From Mitsuokella sp047974105 (GTDB lineage Bacteria > Bacillota > Negativicutes > Selenomonadales > Selenomonadaceae): DNA of 64,000 bases. The position numbers and the translations under genes were made by a program. The notes beneath the pieces were generated by a model. The model was not told the origin of the DNA, searched no databases, and saw nothing but the letters and a program-made list of their open reading frames with translations. This document shows, one piece after another, positions 43,180 to 51,887 of this stretch. Every line of letters starts with the position of its first letter. Within the stretch, counting starts at the first letter, position 1. The stretch is from NCBI RefSeq assembly GCF_047974105.1, contig NZ_JBHYRS010000001.1, positions 372,001-436,000 on the forward strand, read 5' to 3'.

Positions 43180-44219
43180 CACTGTCTCAGCTTCTTCGAA
43201 GTCATGACTACGCGTTTGAGAAGTTCAATATTCTCGAGCGACTTGCCCGTGCCTTCGCCGACACAGGAGAGAGGATCCTCGGCAACGAGGACCGGCATGC
43301 CCGTTTCATGAGCCAGCAGCTGGTCGAGGTTTTTGAGGAGTGCACCGCCGCCCGTCATCATGATGCCGTGATCCATGACATCGGCAGCGAGTTCCGGCGG
43401 CGTTTTCTCGAGCGTAGCCTTGACGGCATCGACGATCTTGTAAATCGGCTCACCGAGGGCTTCGCGGATTTCCTTAGCCTGAATCGTGATGGTCTTGGGC
43501 AGGCCGCTGACGAGGTCGCGTCCGCGGATTTCCATCGAAGTATCCGTTTCCGGCGTCACGATGGCCGTACCGATGTTGATCTTGATTTCCTCTGCCGTGC
43601 GCTCGCCAATCATGAGATTGTACATGCGCTTGATGTACTGGACAATGGCAGAATCCATCTCGTCGCCGCCGATGCGGATGGAACGGCTCGTGACGATGCC
43701 GCCAAGAGAAATGACGGCGATTTCCGTCGTGCCGCCGCCGATATCGACGACCATATTGCCCGTAGCTTCCTCGACCGGCAGGCCTGCACCGATAGCAGCA
43801 GCCATCGGTTCCTCGATGAGATAAGCCTCACGGGCACCAGCCTGCTGTGCTGCATCGATGACAGCACGTTTCTCGACTTCCGTAACACCGGAAGGAACGC
43901 CGACCACAACGCGCGGACGTACGAAGGACTTCGTATTCATAGCTTTGCGGATGAAATACTTGAGCATGGCCTGCGTCACGTCAAAATCCGCGATGACACC
44001 GTCCTTCATCGGACGAATGGCCACGATGTTGCCAGGCGTACGGCCAATCATCTGCTTGGCCTCATCACCGACAGCCAGAACATCTCCCGTATCACTCTTT
44101 ATGGCGACAACAGAAGGCTCACGCAGGACAATCCCCCTGCCTTTCACATGGACGAGCGTATTGGCCGTGCCAAGGTCAATACCCATATCGTGAGATAAAC
44201 CACCAAAAAGACTCCACAT
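43179..44219 (-). CDS. mreB: Actin-like cell-shape protein MreB
   Basis: 346 residues. The phosphate-1 motif is MGIDLGTANTLVHVKGRGIV, phosphate 2 MVVDIGGGTTEIAVIS and adenosine motif IMMTGGGALLKNLDQLL. MreB filaments organise wall synthesis along the cell side. It is the first gene of the mreB-mreC-mreD-mrdA-minC-minD-minE-rodA operon. Confidence 0.97.
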   Translation of the reverse strand: MWSLFGGLSHDMGIDLGTANTLVHVKGRGIVLREPSVVAIKSDTGDVLAVGDEAKQMIGRTPGNIVAIRPMKDGVIADFDVTQAMLKYFIRKAMNTKSFVRPRVVVGVPSGVTEVEKRAVIDAAQQAGAREAYLIEEPMAAAIGAGLPVEEATGNMVVDIGGGTTEIAVISLGGIVTSRSIRIGGDEMDSAIVQYIKRMYNLMIGERTAEEIKINIGTAIVTPETDTSMEIRGRDLVSGLPKTITIQAKEIREALGEPIYKIVDAVKATLEKTPPELAADVMDHGIMMTGGGALLKNLDQLLAHETGMPVLVAEDPLSCVGEGTGKSLENIELLKRVVMTSKKLRQ

Positions 44220-44290
44220 TGTACTGATAAACTCCCTTCAGAATTTCTTTATCGAAACAATACATACTATTGTAACACATCTCATAATGG

Positions 44291-44319
44291 ATTGTAATGG
44301 CAAAATAGGGGAACGTCAA
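44291..44319 (-). promoter_or_regulatory. Promoter of the mreB operon
   Basis: TTGACG (44314-44319) and TACAAT (44291-44296) with 17-base spacing on the minus strand, just after the radC stop. A second TACAAT-like hexamer lies nearer mreB (about 44270). Confidence 0.75.
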
Positions 44320-44326
44320 GATTTAT

Positions 44327-45016
44327 TCAGGAAATCATGCCTTTTTCCTTTAAACTAAGGAAACGATTGTCGCCAAGAATGATGTGGTCCAGCACTGGAA
44401 TATCCAAAATGCGTCCGGCCTTGACCAAACGGTCCGTGACGGCGAGGTCCTCGCGGCTCGGATTCGGGTCACCGCTGGGATGATTGTGCACGAGGATCAT
44501 CGAAGCCGCCGCATAGCGGATGGCCATAGAGAAAACTTCGCGCGGATGCACGATGGAGGCCGAAAGACTGCCGATCGAGATATCGCGAAGCCCTAGGATA
44601 TGATTCTTCGTATTCAAAAGCAGCACGGCAAAATGCTCCTTCTGTTCGTAGCGAAGATGCGGCATCGCAAAATGAGCAGCATCCTCAGGCCCGTGCACAA
44701 TCTGCACCTTGGCCGCTGCCTTCTGGGAAAGACGCCTGCCAAGTTCCACGGCCGCCAGTATCGTCGCTGCCTTTGAGGGACCGATGCCGCGGATATCCGC
44801 AAGATCGGTTACAGACATCTGCACCATCGAGGCCACGCCGCGCTCCTTATACCGGCCGAGCACGGACTCCGCGAGATGCAGTACAGACTGTTCCCTCGTG
44901 CCCGTGCGCAAAAGGATGGCCAGAAGCTCGGCATTGCTCAAAGCGGCCGAACCATAGGCAATGAGTTTTTCACGCGGTCTCTCCTCCTCCGGAAGATCCC
45001 TTACCATGATTGTCAT
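44327..45016 (-). CDS. radC: RadC/MPN-domain protein
   Basis: About 229 residues. An N-terminal helix-hairpin-helix part (DLPEEERPREKLIAYGSAALSNAELL, DLADIRGIGPSKAATILAAVELG) is followed by a JAMM metalloprotease-like domain with HNHPSGDPNPSREDLAVTDRL and a conserved Glu/His set. Despite its name the link to DNA repair is unclear. I start at the ATG at 45016, in the end of maf (47-base overlap); a further ATG lies three codons on. The longer upstream frame is just maf read out of frame. Confidence 0.9.
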   Translation of the reverse strand: MTIMVRDLPEEERPREKLIAYGSAALSNAELLAILLRTGTREQSVLHLAESVLGRYKERGVASMVQMSVTDLADIRGIGPSKAATILAAVELGRRLSQKAAAKVQIVHGPEDAAHFAMPHLRYEQKEHFAVLLLNTKNHILGLRDISIGSLSASIVHPREVFSMAIRYAAASMILVHNHPSGDPNPSREDLAVTDRLVKAGRILDIPVLDHIILGDNRFLSLKEKGMIS

Positions 45017-45575
45017 AAAGATCCACGCCTGCCTTTCCGGCAAGACGGCAGACCGCATAAAGAGGCAGACCGACGACATTGGAAAAAGAACCTGCAATCG
45101 AGTCGATGAACGCGGCTGCCTGCCCCTGAATTGCATAGGCTCCGGCCTTGTCAAGAGGCTCTCCTGTATCCACGTACGCAGCAATCTCTTCTTCCGTCAT
45201 CGGCGCAAAAAAGACACGAGTCGTCTCGACATCCGTGAAGACCTGTCCATCATGAAGCCAGGCTATGCCTGTCGCGACTTCATGTTCACGGCCTGCTAAG
45301 GTGCGAAGCATCTTTCTGGCCTCTTCTGCGTCATGCGGCTTGCCAAACACCCTGCCGTCCAAAAAGACGATGGTATCCGCACCGAGCACAGCCTGTCCGG
45401 GATATTCCTCAGATACGGCCTTTGCCTTGCGGACGGCATTTTCCACGACGATTTCAGCAGGTGCCAGACTGCCGCCCGTCACTTCCTCTGCCTGACTGAC
45501 TTTGACGGTGAAACTGGCCTTTATCTGCTGCAGAAGTTCCCTGCGGCGCGGTGAAGCGGATGCCAGAATGAACAT
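44970..45575 (-). CDS. maf: Maf-like nucleotide pyrophosphatase
   Basis: About 201 residues. Motifs are MFILASASPRRRELLQQI at the N-terminus, the catalytic LGADTIVFLDGRVFGKP and GAYAIQGQAAAFIDSIAGSFSNVVGLPL. Maf proteins hydrolyse dTTP/UTP or modified nucleotides and affect septation. The ATG at 45575 is after GAAAGGAG. It is placed before radC and mreB as in many Firmicutes. Confidence 0.94.
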   Translation of the reverse strand: MFILASASPRRRELLQQIKASFTVKVSQAEEVTGGSLAPAEIVVENAVRKAKAVSEEYPGQAVLGADTIVFLDGRVFGKPHDAEEARKMLRTLAGREHEVATGIAWLHDGQVFTDVETTRVFFAPMTEEEIAAYVDTGEPLDKAGAYAIQGQAAAFIDSIAGSFSNVVGLPLYAVCRLAGKAGVDLYDNHGKGSSGGGETA

Positions 45576-45612
45576 ATCATTTTCTCCTTTCTTATTTCCT
45601 GTAAGAATCCTC

Positions 45613-45885
45613 TCAATAGCGGCGGTAAAGGACGATGGCCAGAATAATGCCAAGCATGCTCATGAGATTCGGCATAAAGGCCACACCAAGCGTCAGCTTC
45701 ACCACATAGAGATTGATGGTCACCGGCGTCATATCAAAAATCGGGTATGTCGTCACGAGAAACGGCATGATTCCGGCAAGCGACGGCACATTTTTCAAGA
45801 GTTCGCCAAGAATGCCGCCAAGGATTGCGCCAATGATCACGAACAGGATACACATTCCATATCCACGTCCACCAAATTTCGACAA
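45613..45885 (-). CDS. DUF4321 small membrane protein
   Basis: About 90 residues with three hydrophobic segments, beginning SKFGGRGYGMCILFVIIGAILGGILGELL, which fits DUF4321 family proteins found upstream of maf in Clostridia and Negativicutes. The start is the TTG at 45885 after GGAGGGGTTCTC; the frame is open further upstream but without a site. No function is known. Confidence 0.75.
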   Translation of the reverse strand: MSKFGGRGYGMCILFVIIGAILGGILGELLKNVPSLAGIMPFLVTTYPIFDMTPVTINLYVVKLTLGVAFMPNLMSMLGIILAIVLYRRY

Positions 45886-46003
45886 GAGAACCCCTCCAAA
45901 CAACCAAATAATGTTTACTATTGTACCTATTCTTGCCGAAAACGCGAAATCCTGCCAGCCTCCATAAATAAAAAAGACTCCTCCAAAGAGGAGCCTCATG
46001 GCA

Positions 46004-47281
46004 TCAGAGCAGATAACGCAGATAAACGTAAACCGTCGAAATCATGATGGTCATAATCATGATGGGGAAACTGATCTTAAAATAATTGAGGAACGAAATC
46101 TTGACGCCGCGGTCCGCTGCCATGCCGGCCACAATGAGGTTTGCCGAAGCGCCGACGAGCGTGCCGTTGCCGCCGAGGCAGGCACCGAGCGACAAGCTCC
46201 ACCAGACCGGCTCGAGATTATCGACGCCCATGGCTCCCATATTCTGAATCAGCGGAATCATCGTTGCCACGAACGGGATATTGTCGAGAACGGAAGAGAC
46301 GAGAGCGGAAAGCCAGAGCACGAGAAGCGACGTCTTCGTCACATCGCCCTGCGTCAGAGCGACAGCCTGCGTTGCAAGGTCATTGATGACGCCCGTCTCA
46401 CTGAGACCGCCGACGGCGACAAACAGACCGATGAAGAAGAAAATCGTTGCCCACTCGACCTTGCGCATCGAAAAATCAACCGCATTCTGACTGCCGCCTG
46501 CGAGCAGCAGCAGCAGGAAACCGCCGAAGAGCGCGACGATGGAGGACTCGATGTGCGTAAACGAATGCGTGAAGAAACCGAGAATGGTCAGGGCGAGCAC
46601 AAAGAGAGAACGCGCCAAAAGCTTCTTATCTTTCAGAGCCTTATTTTCATCCATCTGCATGATTTCAGCCTGCAGTTCCGGCTTCGTGACGAGCTGTTTG
46701 CGGTAAAGGACATTCATGACGAAGAGCACGGCCACCATGCAGACGAGGATGACCGGCGTGAGATTTTCAATAAACGCGACAAACGTGAGTTCCTTGACGG
46801 CACTGCCGATCATGATATTCGGCGGATCGCCGATGAGCGTAGCCGTGCCGCCGACATTCGAAGCGAGAATCTGCGTGAGCAGGAACGGCACGACGTGAAT
46901 GTGCAGTTTGCTCGTAATGGCAAACGTAACCGGCACCATCAGAAGGACGGTCGTCACGTTATCGAGGAAGGCTGAAAAGATTGCCGTGATAAAGCCGAGA
47001 TAAATGAGCAGGCGGCGCGGCTGTGCCTTAGCTGCCTTGGCCGTCTTGATGGCCACATAGTCAAAAAGTCCGGTCTTCGCGGTAATGCTCACGAGAATCA
47101 TCATGCCGATGAGCAGACCGAGCGTGTTGAAATCAATGTGATGCAGAGCTGTATCAACCGGCATAATGCCGACGATGATCATGATGAGTGCGCCCATCAT
47201 GGCGACAATGGTGCGATGAACCTTTTCTGAAACAATCAGCATGTACATCAGCACGAAAATAATTGCGGCTAAAGTTTCCAT
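46004..47281 (-). CDS. ArsB/NhaD/CitMHS-type ion or anion permease
   Basis: About 425 residues with some 11-12 membrane helices. Typical stretches of the ion-transporter superfamily are TAIFSAFLDNVTTVLLMVP and its second-half repeat SALVSSVLDNIPFVATMIP, with NVGGTATLIGDPPNIMIGSA and LGGNGTLVGASANLIVAGMA as the paired substrate/ion loops. Members move Na+/H+, arsenite or citrate. Substrate is open; no ars genes are nearby. I start at the ATG at 47281, 11 bases after AAGGAGG. A terminator-like hairpin lies in its leader. Confidence 0.88.
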   Translation of the reverse strand: METLAAIIFVLMYMLIVSEKVHRTIVAMMGALIMIIVGIMPVDTALHHIDFNTLGLLIGMMILVSITAKTGLFDYVAIKTAKAAKAQPRRLLIYLGFITAIFSAFLDNVTTVLLMVPVTFAITSKLHIHVVPFLLTQILASNVGGTATLIGDPPNIMIGSAVKELTFVAFIENLTPVILVCMVAVLFVMNVLYRKQLVTKPELQAEIMQMDENKALKDKKLLARSLFVLALTILGFFTHSFTHIESSIVALFGGFLLLLLAGGSQNAVDFSMRKVEWATIFFFIGLFVAVGGLSETGVINDLATQAVALTQGDVTKTSLLVLWLSALVSSVLDNIPFVATMIPLIQNMGAMGVDNLEPVWWSLSLGACLGGNGTLVGASANLIVAGMAADRGVKISFLNYFKISFPIMIMTIMISTVYVYLRYLL

Positions 47282-47330
47282 TCCCCAATAGGCCTCCTTG
47301 ATAAATGAAGTAAATATCATGCGGATTGCA

Positions 47331-47370
47331 AAAAAATTAGACGGAGCCTGCAGTTGAACAGACTCCGCCT
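47331..47370 (-). promoter_or_regulatory. Leader hairpin with T-run, possible attenuator of the permease gene
   Basis: Minus strand: GGCGGAG pairs with CTCCGTC around a 16-base loop and is followed by TAATTTTTTT. It lies between the promoter at 47401-47430 and the permease start, so it could end transcription early unless an alternative fold forms. I recognise no known riboswitch. Confidence 0.5.
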
Positions 47371-47400
47371 AAAACTTCCGTATGCAATTCACATATGCGA

Positions 47401-47430
47401 ATTATACCATATCAGAATACGATAAGGCAA
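47401..47430 (-). promoter_or_regulatory. Promoter of the permease gene
   Basis: TTGCCT (47425-47430) and a perfect TATAAT (47401-47406) with 18-base spacing on the minus strand, giving a leader of about 110 bases. Confidence 0.65.
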
Positions 47431-47447
47431 GAGGAATTTCGTAAAAA

Positions 47448-47482
47448 CAATAAAAAAGCTTCGGTCAAAACCGAAGCTTCAT
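47448..47482 (-). terminator. Terminator after the tRNA genes
   Basis: AAGCTTCGGT and ACCGAAGCTT form a perfect stem with a short loop and TTTTTTATTG after it on the minus strand. Confidence 0.9.
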
Positions 47483-47490
47483 TTTGCAAA

Positions 47491-47567
<77 letters not shown>

Positions 47568-47572
47568 AGAAA

Positions 47573-47649
47573 TGGTCGGGATGACAGGATTCGAACCTGC
47601 GACATCCTGCTCCCAAAGCAGGCGCGCTACCAAACTGCGCTACATCCCG
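47573..47649 (-). tRNA. tRNA-Pro (anticodon TGG)
   Basis: 77 bases on the minus strand, starting CGGGATGTAGCGCAGTTTGG. Acceptor CGGGATG pairs with CATCCCG, anticodon loop TTTGGGA, T-loop GGTTCGAATC, and CCA encoded. It is 5 bases upstream of tRNA-Arg and cotranscribed. Confidence 0.97.
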
Positions 47650-47663
47650 ATGCGTACTATAAT

Positions 47664-47692
47664 AGTATAATGATTCCGCGCTGGATTGTCAA
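47664..47692 (-). promoter_or_regulatory. Promoter of the tRNA-Pro/tRNA-Arg operon
   Basis: A perfect TTGACA (47687-47692) and TATACT (47664-47669) with 17-base spacing on the minus strand. Confidence 0.88.
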
Positions 47693-47739
47693 TTAAATTT
47701 TTCTTTGCAGGCCAAAAATCTTCCGCCCGCAGGATAAAG

Positions 47740-47774
47740 TTGACAACTTTACATACTAATGATAACGTTATCGT
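47740..47774 (+). promoter_or_regulatory. Promoter with an overlapping LacI/cre-like palindrome before trpD
   Basis: TTGACA (47740-47745) has a poor -10 (TAACGT) 17 bases later. The -10 region is covered by the perfect palindrome GATAACGTTATC (47761-47772), with a central CG as in LacI/CcpA operators; it differs from the cre consensus at one conserved base. Confidence 0.45.
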
Positions 47775-47830
47775 GTAAGTGTTCCAACTCAATCGGAATC
47801 ATGCTCATTATCGCACGAGGAGGATGTACT

Positions 47831-48847
47831 ATGATCAAAGAAGCCATTGAAAAAATTGTCAGCAAAGAAGATTTGACATACGACGAGGCCTATACCGTCA
47901 TGAATGAAATCATGAATGGCGAGACCACGCAGGTGCAGAATGCCGCCTATCTTGCCGCACTTTCGACCAAGAGCACCAAGGCCGAAACCATCGACGAGAT
48001 TTCCGGTTCAGCCATGGCGATGCGCGACCACGCATTGAAAGTCGAACACGATATGGATGTGCTCGATATCGTCGGCACGGGCGGCGACCATGCACACAGC
48101 ATCAATATCTCAACGACCGCTGCCATGATCATCGCCGCAGCCGGTGTCAAGGTCGCCAAACACGGCAACCGCGCGGCTTCCTCAAAATGCGGTGCGGCCG
48201 ACTGCCTTGAAGCCCTCGGCGTCAATCTCGACCAGCCGCCGAAAAAAATCGTCGAAGAACTCGACAAAATCGGCCTCTGCTTTATGTTTGCCCAGAAATA
48301 CCATGCATCGATGAAATACGTCGGTGCCATCCGCAAAGAACTCGGCATCCGCACAGTTTTCAATATCTTAGGCCCGCTGACGAATCCGGCTCATCCGACG
48401 CGCATGGTCCTCGGCGTTTACGATGAATACCTGCTTGAACCGCTTGCCAAAGTTCTGCTGACGCTCGGCGTCAAGAACGGCATGGTCATCTACGGTCAGG
48501 ACTGCCTCGATGAATTCTCCATGAGTGCACCGACGAGCGTCTGCGAATTCAAAAACGGCTGGTACCGCCGCTATACGGTAAAACCGGAGGATTTTGGTTT
48601 CACGCGCTGCACGAAAGACGATATCCGCGGCGGCAACCCTGCTGAAAATGCTCAGGTCACGCTCGATATTCTCAAGGGAGCAAAGGGGCCTAAGACCGAC
48701 ATCGTTCTCTTAAATGCCGGCGCTGCCATTTATGTCGGCGGCAAAGCCAAGGACATCGCTGAGGGCATTGAAACCGCACGCCAGCTCATCGCTTCGGGTG
48801 CTGCACTCAAAAAGCTTGAAGAATTCAAGCAGCTTTCCAACGCCTAA
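47831..48847 (+). CDS. trpD: Anthranilate phosphoribosyltransferase
   Basis: 338 residues, normal length. Motifs are VLDIVGTGGDHAHSINIST (PRPP loop), VAKHGNRAASSKCGAADCLE, FNILGPLTNPAHPTRMVLGVY and a late GQDCLDEFS. It transfers phosphoribose to anthranilate in tryptophan synthesis. No other trp gene is nearby, so it is detached from a trp operon. A role on another substrate cannot be ruled out. The ATG at 47831 follows GAGGAGGATGTACT. Confidence 0.9.
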   Translation: MIKEAIEKIVSKEDLTYDEAYTVMNEIMNGETTQVQNAAYLAALSTKSTKAETIDEISGSAMAMRDHALKVEHDMDVLDIVGTGGDHAHSINISTTAAMIIAAAGVKVAKHGNRAASSKCGAADCLEALGVNLDQPPKKIVEELDKIGLCFMFAQKYHASMKYVGAIRKELGIRTVFNILGPLTNPAHPTRMVLGVYDEYLLEPLAKVLLTLGVKNGMVIYGQDCLDEFSMSAPTSVCEFKNGWYRRYTVKPEDFGFTRCTKDDIRGGNPAENAQVTLDILKGAKGPKTDIVLLNAGAAIYVGGKAKDIAEGIETARQLIASGAALKKLEEFKQLSNA

Positions 48848-48862
48848 TTTTTTATCTCTGAA

Positions 48863-48908
48863 ACATAACAGGGGAATCCGGCCGCAGCTGGATTCCCCTG
48901 TTTGTTAT
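48863..48908. terminator. Bidirectional terminator between trpD and codY
   Basis: AACAGGGGAATCC and GGATTCCCCTGTT form a 13-bp perfect stem with a 10-base loop between convergent genes. Confidence 0.92.
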
Positions 48909-48931
48909 GTTCTATGTTTTTTACATTCCGC

Positions 48932-49711
48932 TTATTCGTTGCGAAGCTTCTGCACTTCATCGAGCAGATATTCATTGAGGACTTTGATATACGTGCCCTT
49001 CATGCCGAGTGATTTCGACGAGATGACACCGGCCGATTCGAATTTGCGCAGGGCATTGACGATGACCGAACGCGTAATCTTGACCTGGTCGGCAATCTTC
49101 GAGGCGACGAGCAGGCCTTCCGTGCTGTCCAGAGCAGAAAGGATGGCAAATGCAGCCTTGCGCTCCGAGAACGACAGCGTATTGATGGCAATCTGAACCG
49201 TTGCTTTCTTGCGCGCTTCGATTTCAATCTTCTCCGCATGGTCGCGCAGCATCTCCATGCCGACAACCGTAGCACCGTACTCGCAGAGCAGCAGATCATC
49301 ATCATCGAACTCTTCATCGTATTTTGCGACAATCAGCGTGCCGATGCGCTCACCCACACCGTAAATCGGCACAATGGTCGTATTCTTGCCGTTGAACAGG
49401 CATTTCGTATTTTCTTCATAAGCGCACATGCCCGTTTTCGAACGCAGATTGGCATTCGTCTCATCCATGCGCATGAGCCAGTTGACATAGTGCTTCGGGA
49501 ATTCTCCTTGATCAATGACTTTGTCGATCATGAGGTCGCATTCAAAATCATCGACAAAAGCATAACCATAGATCTTGCCCTTTTTATTCGTGATATAGAC
49601 ATTTGCATTCAGGACATTGCTGAGTACACGGGAAATGCCATCGTATTCTACATTTTCAGAACGCTGAAGCAGACGATTAATCTTACGGGTTTTTTCTAGT
49701 AAAGACGACAT
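48932..49711 (-). CDS. codY: Global nutritional repressor CodY
   Basis: 259 residues. A GAF ligand domain (about 1-155; MSSLLEKTRKINRLLQRSEN at the start) that in other species senses branched-chain amino acids is followed by a linker helix and a winged helix-turn-helix (about 200-255; ASKIADQVKITRSVIVNALRKFESAG and KSLGMKGTYIKVLN), both strongly conserved. It represses amino-acid and other stationary-phase genes in low-G+C Gram-positives. I start at the ATG at 49711 after AAAGGAG. The hslVU genes lie directly upstream, as in Bacillus, but a terminator separates them. Confidence 0.96.
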   Translation of the reverse strand: MSSLLEKTRKINRLLQRSENVEYDGISRVLSNVLNANVYITNKKGKIYGYAFVDDFECDLMIDKVIDQGEFPKHYVNWLMRMDETNANLRSKTGMCAYEENTKCLFNGKNTTIVPIYGVGERIGTLIVAKYDEEFDDDDLLLCEYGATVVGMEMLRDHAEKIEIEARKKATVQIAINTLSFSERKAAFAILSALDSTEGLLVASKIADQVKITRSVIVNALRKFESAGVISSKSLGMKGTYIKVLNEYLLDEVQKLRNE

Positions 49712-49779
49712 AATATTCGCTCCTTTGCTCTCCTCTAAAATGGTTTCTGGATAATACTGTTTCATTTTGAACTATATTT

Positions 49780-49807
49780 AGTTTATCATACTTTTCAAAA
49801 TAGTCAA
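49780..49807 (-). promoter_or_regulatory. Promoter of codY
   Basis: TTGACT (49802-49807) and TAAACT (49780-49785) with 16-base spacing on the minus strand. Confidence 0.5.
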
Positions 49808-49847
49808 AGATACTCTGCTTATTTTTTTCAATTTTTTCGGATAACGC

Positions 49848-49893
49848 AAAAAAAGAGAAGCAGAATGCAGATAAATTTCTGCACTCTGCTTGT
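49848..49893 (-). terminator. Terminator after hslU
   Basis: Minus strand: AAGCAGAGTGCAG pairs with CTGCATTCTGCTT, followed by CTCTTTTTTT. Confidence 0.88.
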
Positions 49894-49897
49894 TTTA

Positions 49898-51307
49898 TCA
49901 AAGAATAAACTGGGACAAATCGCGGTTGACAACGATATCTGCCAGACGTTTATTGACATAATCGGCATCAATTACAACATCTTTATCCTCAAGTTCCGGT
50001 GCATTGAAGCTGATATCCTCAAGGACTTTCTCCAAAAGCGTATGCAGGCGGCGTGCGCCGATATCCTCAGCCTGTTCGTTGACCTCGCAGGCGAGTTCGG
50101 CAATGCGGCTGATGGCATCGGGCTTAAAGGTCAGGTTCAGGCCTTCCGTAGCGAGCATGGCTGCATACTGCTTAATCAAGGCATTCTGCGGCTCTGTCAG
50201 GATGCGCTCGAAATCCTCCTTGCGCAGGGATTTGAGCTCCACGCGGATAGGAAAGCGGCCCTGCAGCTCTGGGATGAGGTCGGACGGCTTGGCCATATGA
50301 AAGGCGCCAGCTGCAATGAAGAGGATGTGGTCCGTGCGGACCGGGCCGTATTTCGTCGAGACCTGCGAACCTTCGACAATCGGCAGGATGTCGCGCTGTA
50401 CGCCCTCGCGCGAAACGTCCGCACCGGAGCTGTTGCCCTTGACGGCCACTTTATCGATTTCATCGAGGAAAACAATGCCGCTGTACTCCGTGACCTTGAC
50501 GGCTTCTTCCGCTACGGCTTCCATGTCGATGAGCTTGCCCGCTTCCTCCTGCGTGAAAATCTTGCGGGCCTGTGCGACCGTGACCTTGCGTTTCTTATGA
50601 CGCTTTGGCATGATGTTGCCGAGCATGTCCTGCAGATTGTCCCCCATGCCCTCAAGGCTCGAGCCCGAGAACATGCCCACGACTGGACGGCGCGTCTCCT
50701 CTACGTCAATTTCAATGAGCTCTTTTTCAAGTTCACCCTTCTCGAGGCGTTTGCGGACCCATTCACGGCCTGCCTGATATTTTTTCGGCTCTTCGTCCGC
50801 CTTGTCCTTCTCCTCCTCGTCGTCACCGCCAAAGAGACGGCCGAGCGGGTTCTGAGACTTCTTCGGTTCGGGGACAAAGACATCGAGAATGCGCTCCTCG
50901 GCCTGTATTTTGGCTTTGTCCTGTACTTCCTCAAGGCGCTGCTGGCGTACCATGCGCACGGCGGCTTCCGTCAGATCGCGGATAATCGACTCAACATCGC
51001 GGCCGACATAACCGACTTCCGTGAATTTCGTCGCTTCGACCTTGATGAACGGCGCTTTGACGAGTTTCGCGAGGCGGCGGGCAATCTCCGTTTTGCCGAC
51101 GCCGGTCGAGCCGATCATGAGAATATTCTTTGGGATGACTTCTTCTTTCATCGTGCCCGTGAGCTGACGGCTGCGCCAGCGGTTGCGCAGGGCAATGGCT
51201 ACGGAGCGCTTTGCTTCATCCTGACCGACAATGTAGCGGTCGAGTTCTTCGACGATTTCACGCGGTGTCTGCTCGTTGACACCAATCTGTTCCGTAATCT
51301 GTTCCAT
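49898..51307 (-). CDS. hslU: HslU (ClpY), ATPase of the HslUV protease
   Basis: 469 residues. An N-terminal AAA+ part has EELDRYIVGQDEAKRSVAIALRNRW, Walker A MIGSTGVGKTEIARRLA, the pore loop KVEATKFTEVGYVGRDVES, an inserted I domain (about 115-230) and Walker B GIVFLDEIDKVA. The C-terminus ends FIL, the tail that docks into HslV. It unfolds proteins for HslV. Its ATG shares one base with the hslV stop. Confidence 0.96.
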   Translation of the reverse strand: MEQITEQIGVNEQTPREIVEELDRYIVGQDEAKRSVAIALRNRWRSRQLTGTMKEEVIPKNILMIGSTGVGKTEIARRLAKLVKAPFIKVEATKFTEVGYVGRDVESIIRDLTEAAVRMVRQQRLEEVQDKAKIQAEERILDVFVPEPKKSQNPLGRLFGGDDEEEKDKADEEPKKYQAGREWVRKRLEKGELEKELIEIDVEETRRPVVGMFSGSSLEGMGDNLQDMLGNIMPKRHKKRKVTVAQARKIFTQEEAGKLIDMEAVAEEAVKVTEYSGIVFLDEIDKVAVKGNSSGADVSREGVQRDILPIVEGSQVSTKYGPVRTDHILFIAAGAFHMAKPSDLIPELQGRFPIRVELKSLRKEDFERILTEPQNALIKQYAAMLATEGLNLTFKPDAISRIAELACEVNEQAEDIGARRLHTLLEKVLEDISFNAPELEDKDVVIDADYVNKRLADIVVNRDLSQFIL

Positions 51308-51855
51308 CAGTCCAATTCCTCCACTCTGATATTGTGATTCGTGTAAACGCAGATATCCGCAGCAATTGTCAGGGCTTCCTTCGCAATCTCACTGGCATCC
51401 ATATCCGTATGCTTGACGAGGGCACGCGCAGCCGACAGGGCAAAGAAGCCGCCCGAACCAATGGCCGCAACATCGCCGTCCGGCTCAATGACTTCGCCAT
51501 TGCCGGAAAGCATCAAAAGCGTATCCTTGTCGGCCACAAGCAGCAGCGCCTCGAGTTTGCCGAGCATCTTATCCGTGCGCCATTCCTTGGCAAGTTCTAC
51601 AGCAGCGCGCTGCAGATTGCCGTTATACGATTCCAGTTTGGCCTCGAACTTCTCAAAAAGCGTGAAGGCATCGGCCACGGAGCCGGCAAATCCAGCTAGG
51701 ACTTTGCCGTGGTAGATGCGGCGCACTTTGCGCGCCGTCGATTTCATGATGGTATTCTGACCAAATGTCACCTGACCATCGCCAGCGATTGCCGTTTTGC
51801 CATTCTTGCGCACGGCACAGATGGTCGTAGCATGGAACTGTAATTCTGTACTCAT
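51307..51855 (-). CDS. hslV: HslV (ClpQ), peptidase of the HslUV protease
   Basis: 182 residues, proteasome-beta-like. The core HATTICAVRKNGKTAIAGDG contains the Thr-Thr usually exposed as the catalytic N-terminus; nine residues (MSTELQFHA) precede it. VLAGFAGSVADAFTLFEKFE and AIGSGGFFALSAARAL are typical. The Bacillus relative has a similar extension (MSSFHATT) and uses an N-terminal Ser, so which residue acts here is open. Clear GGAG site before the ATG. Confidence 0.95.
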   Translation of the reverse strand: MSTELQFHATTICAVRKNGKTAIAGDGQVTFGQNTIMKSTARKVRRIYHGKVLAGFAGSVADAFTLFEKFEAKLESYNGNLQRAAVELAKEWRTDKMLGKLEALLLVADKDTLLMLSGNGEVIEPDGDVAAIGSGGFFALSAARALVKHTDMDASEIAKEALTIAADICVYTNHNIRVEELD

Positions 51856-51887
51856 ATGCTGTTTTCTCCTTATATTTTATACCTGCA

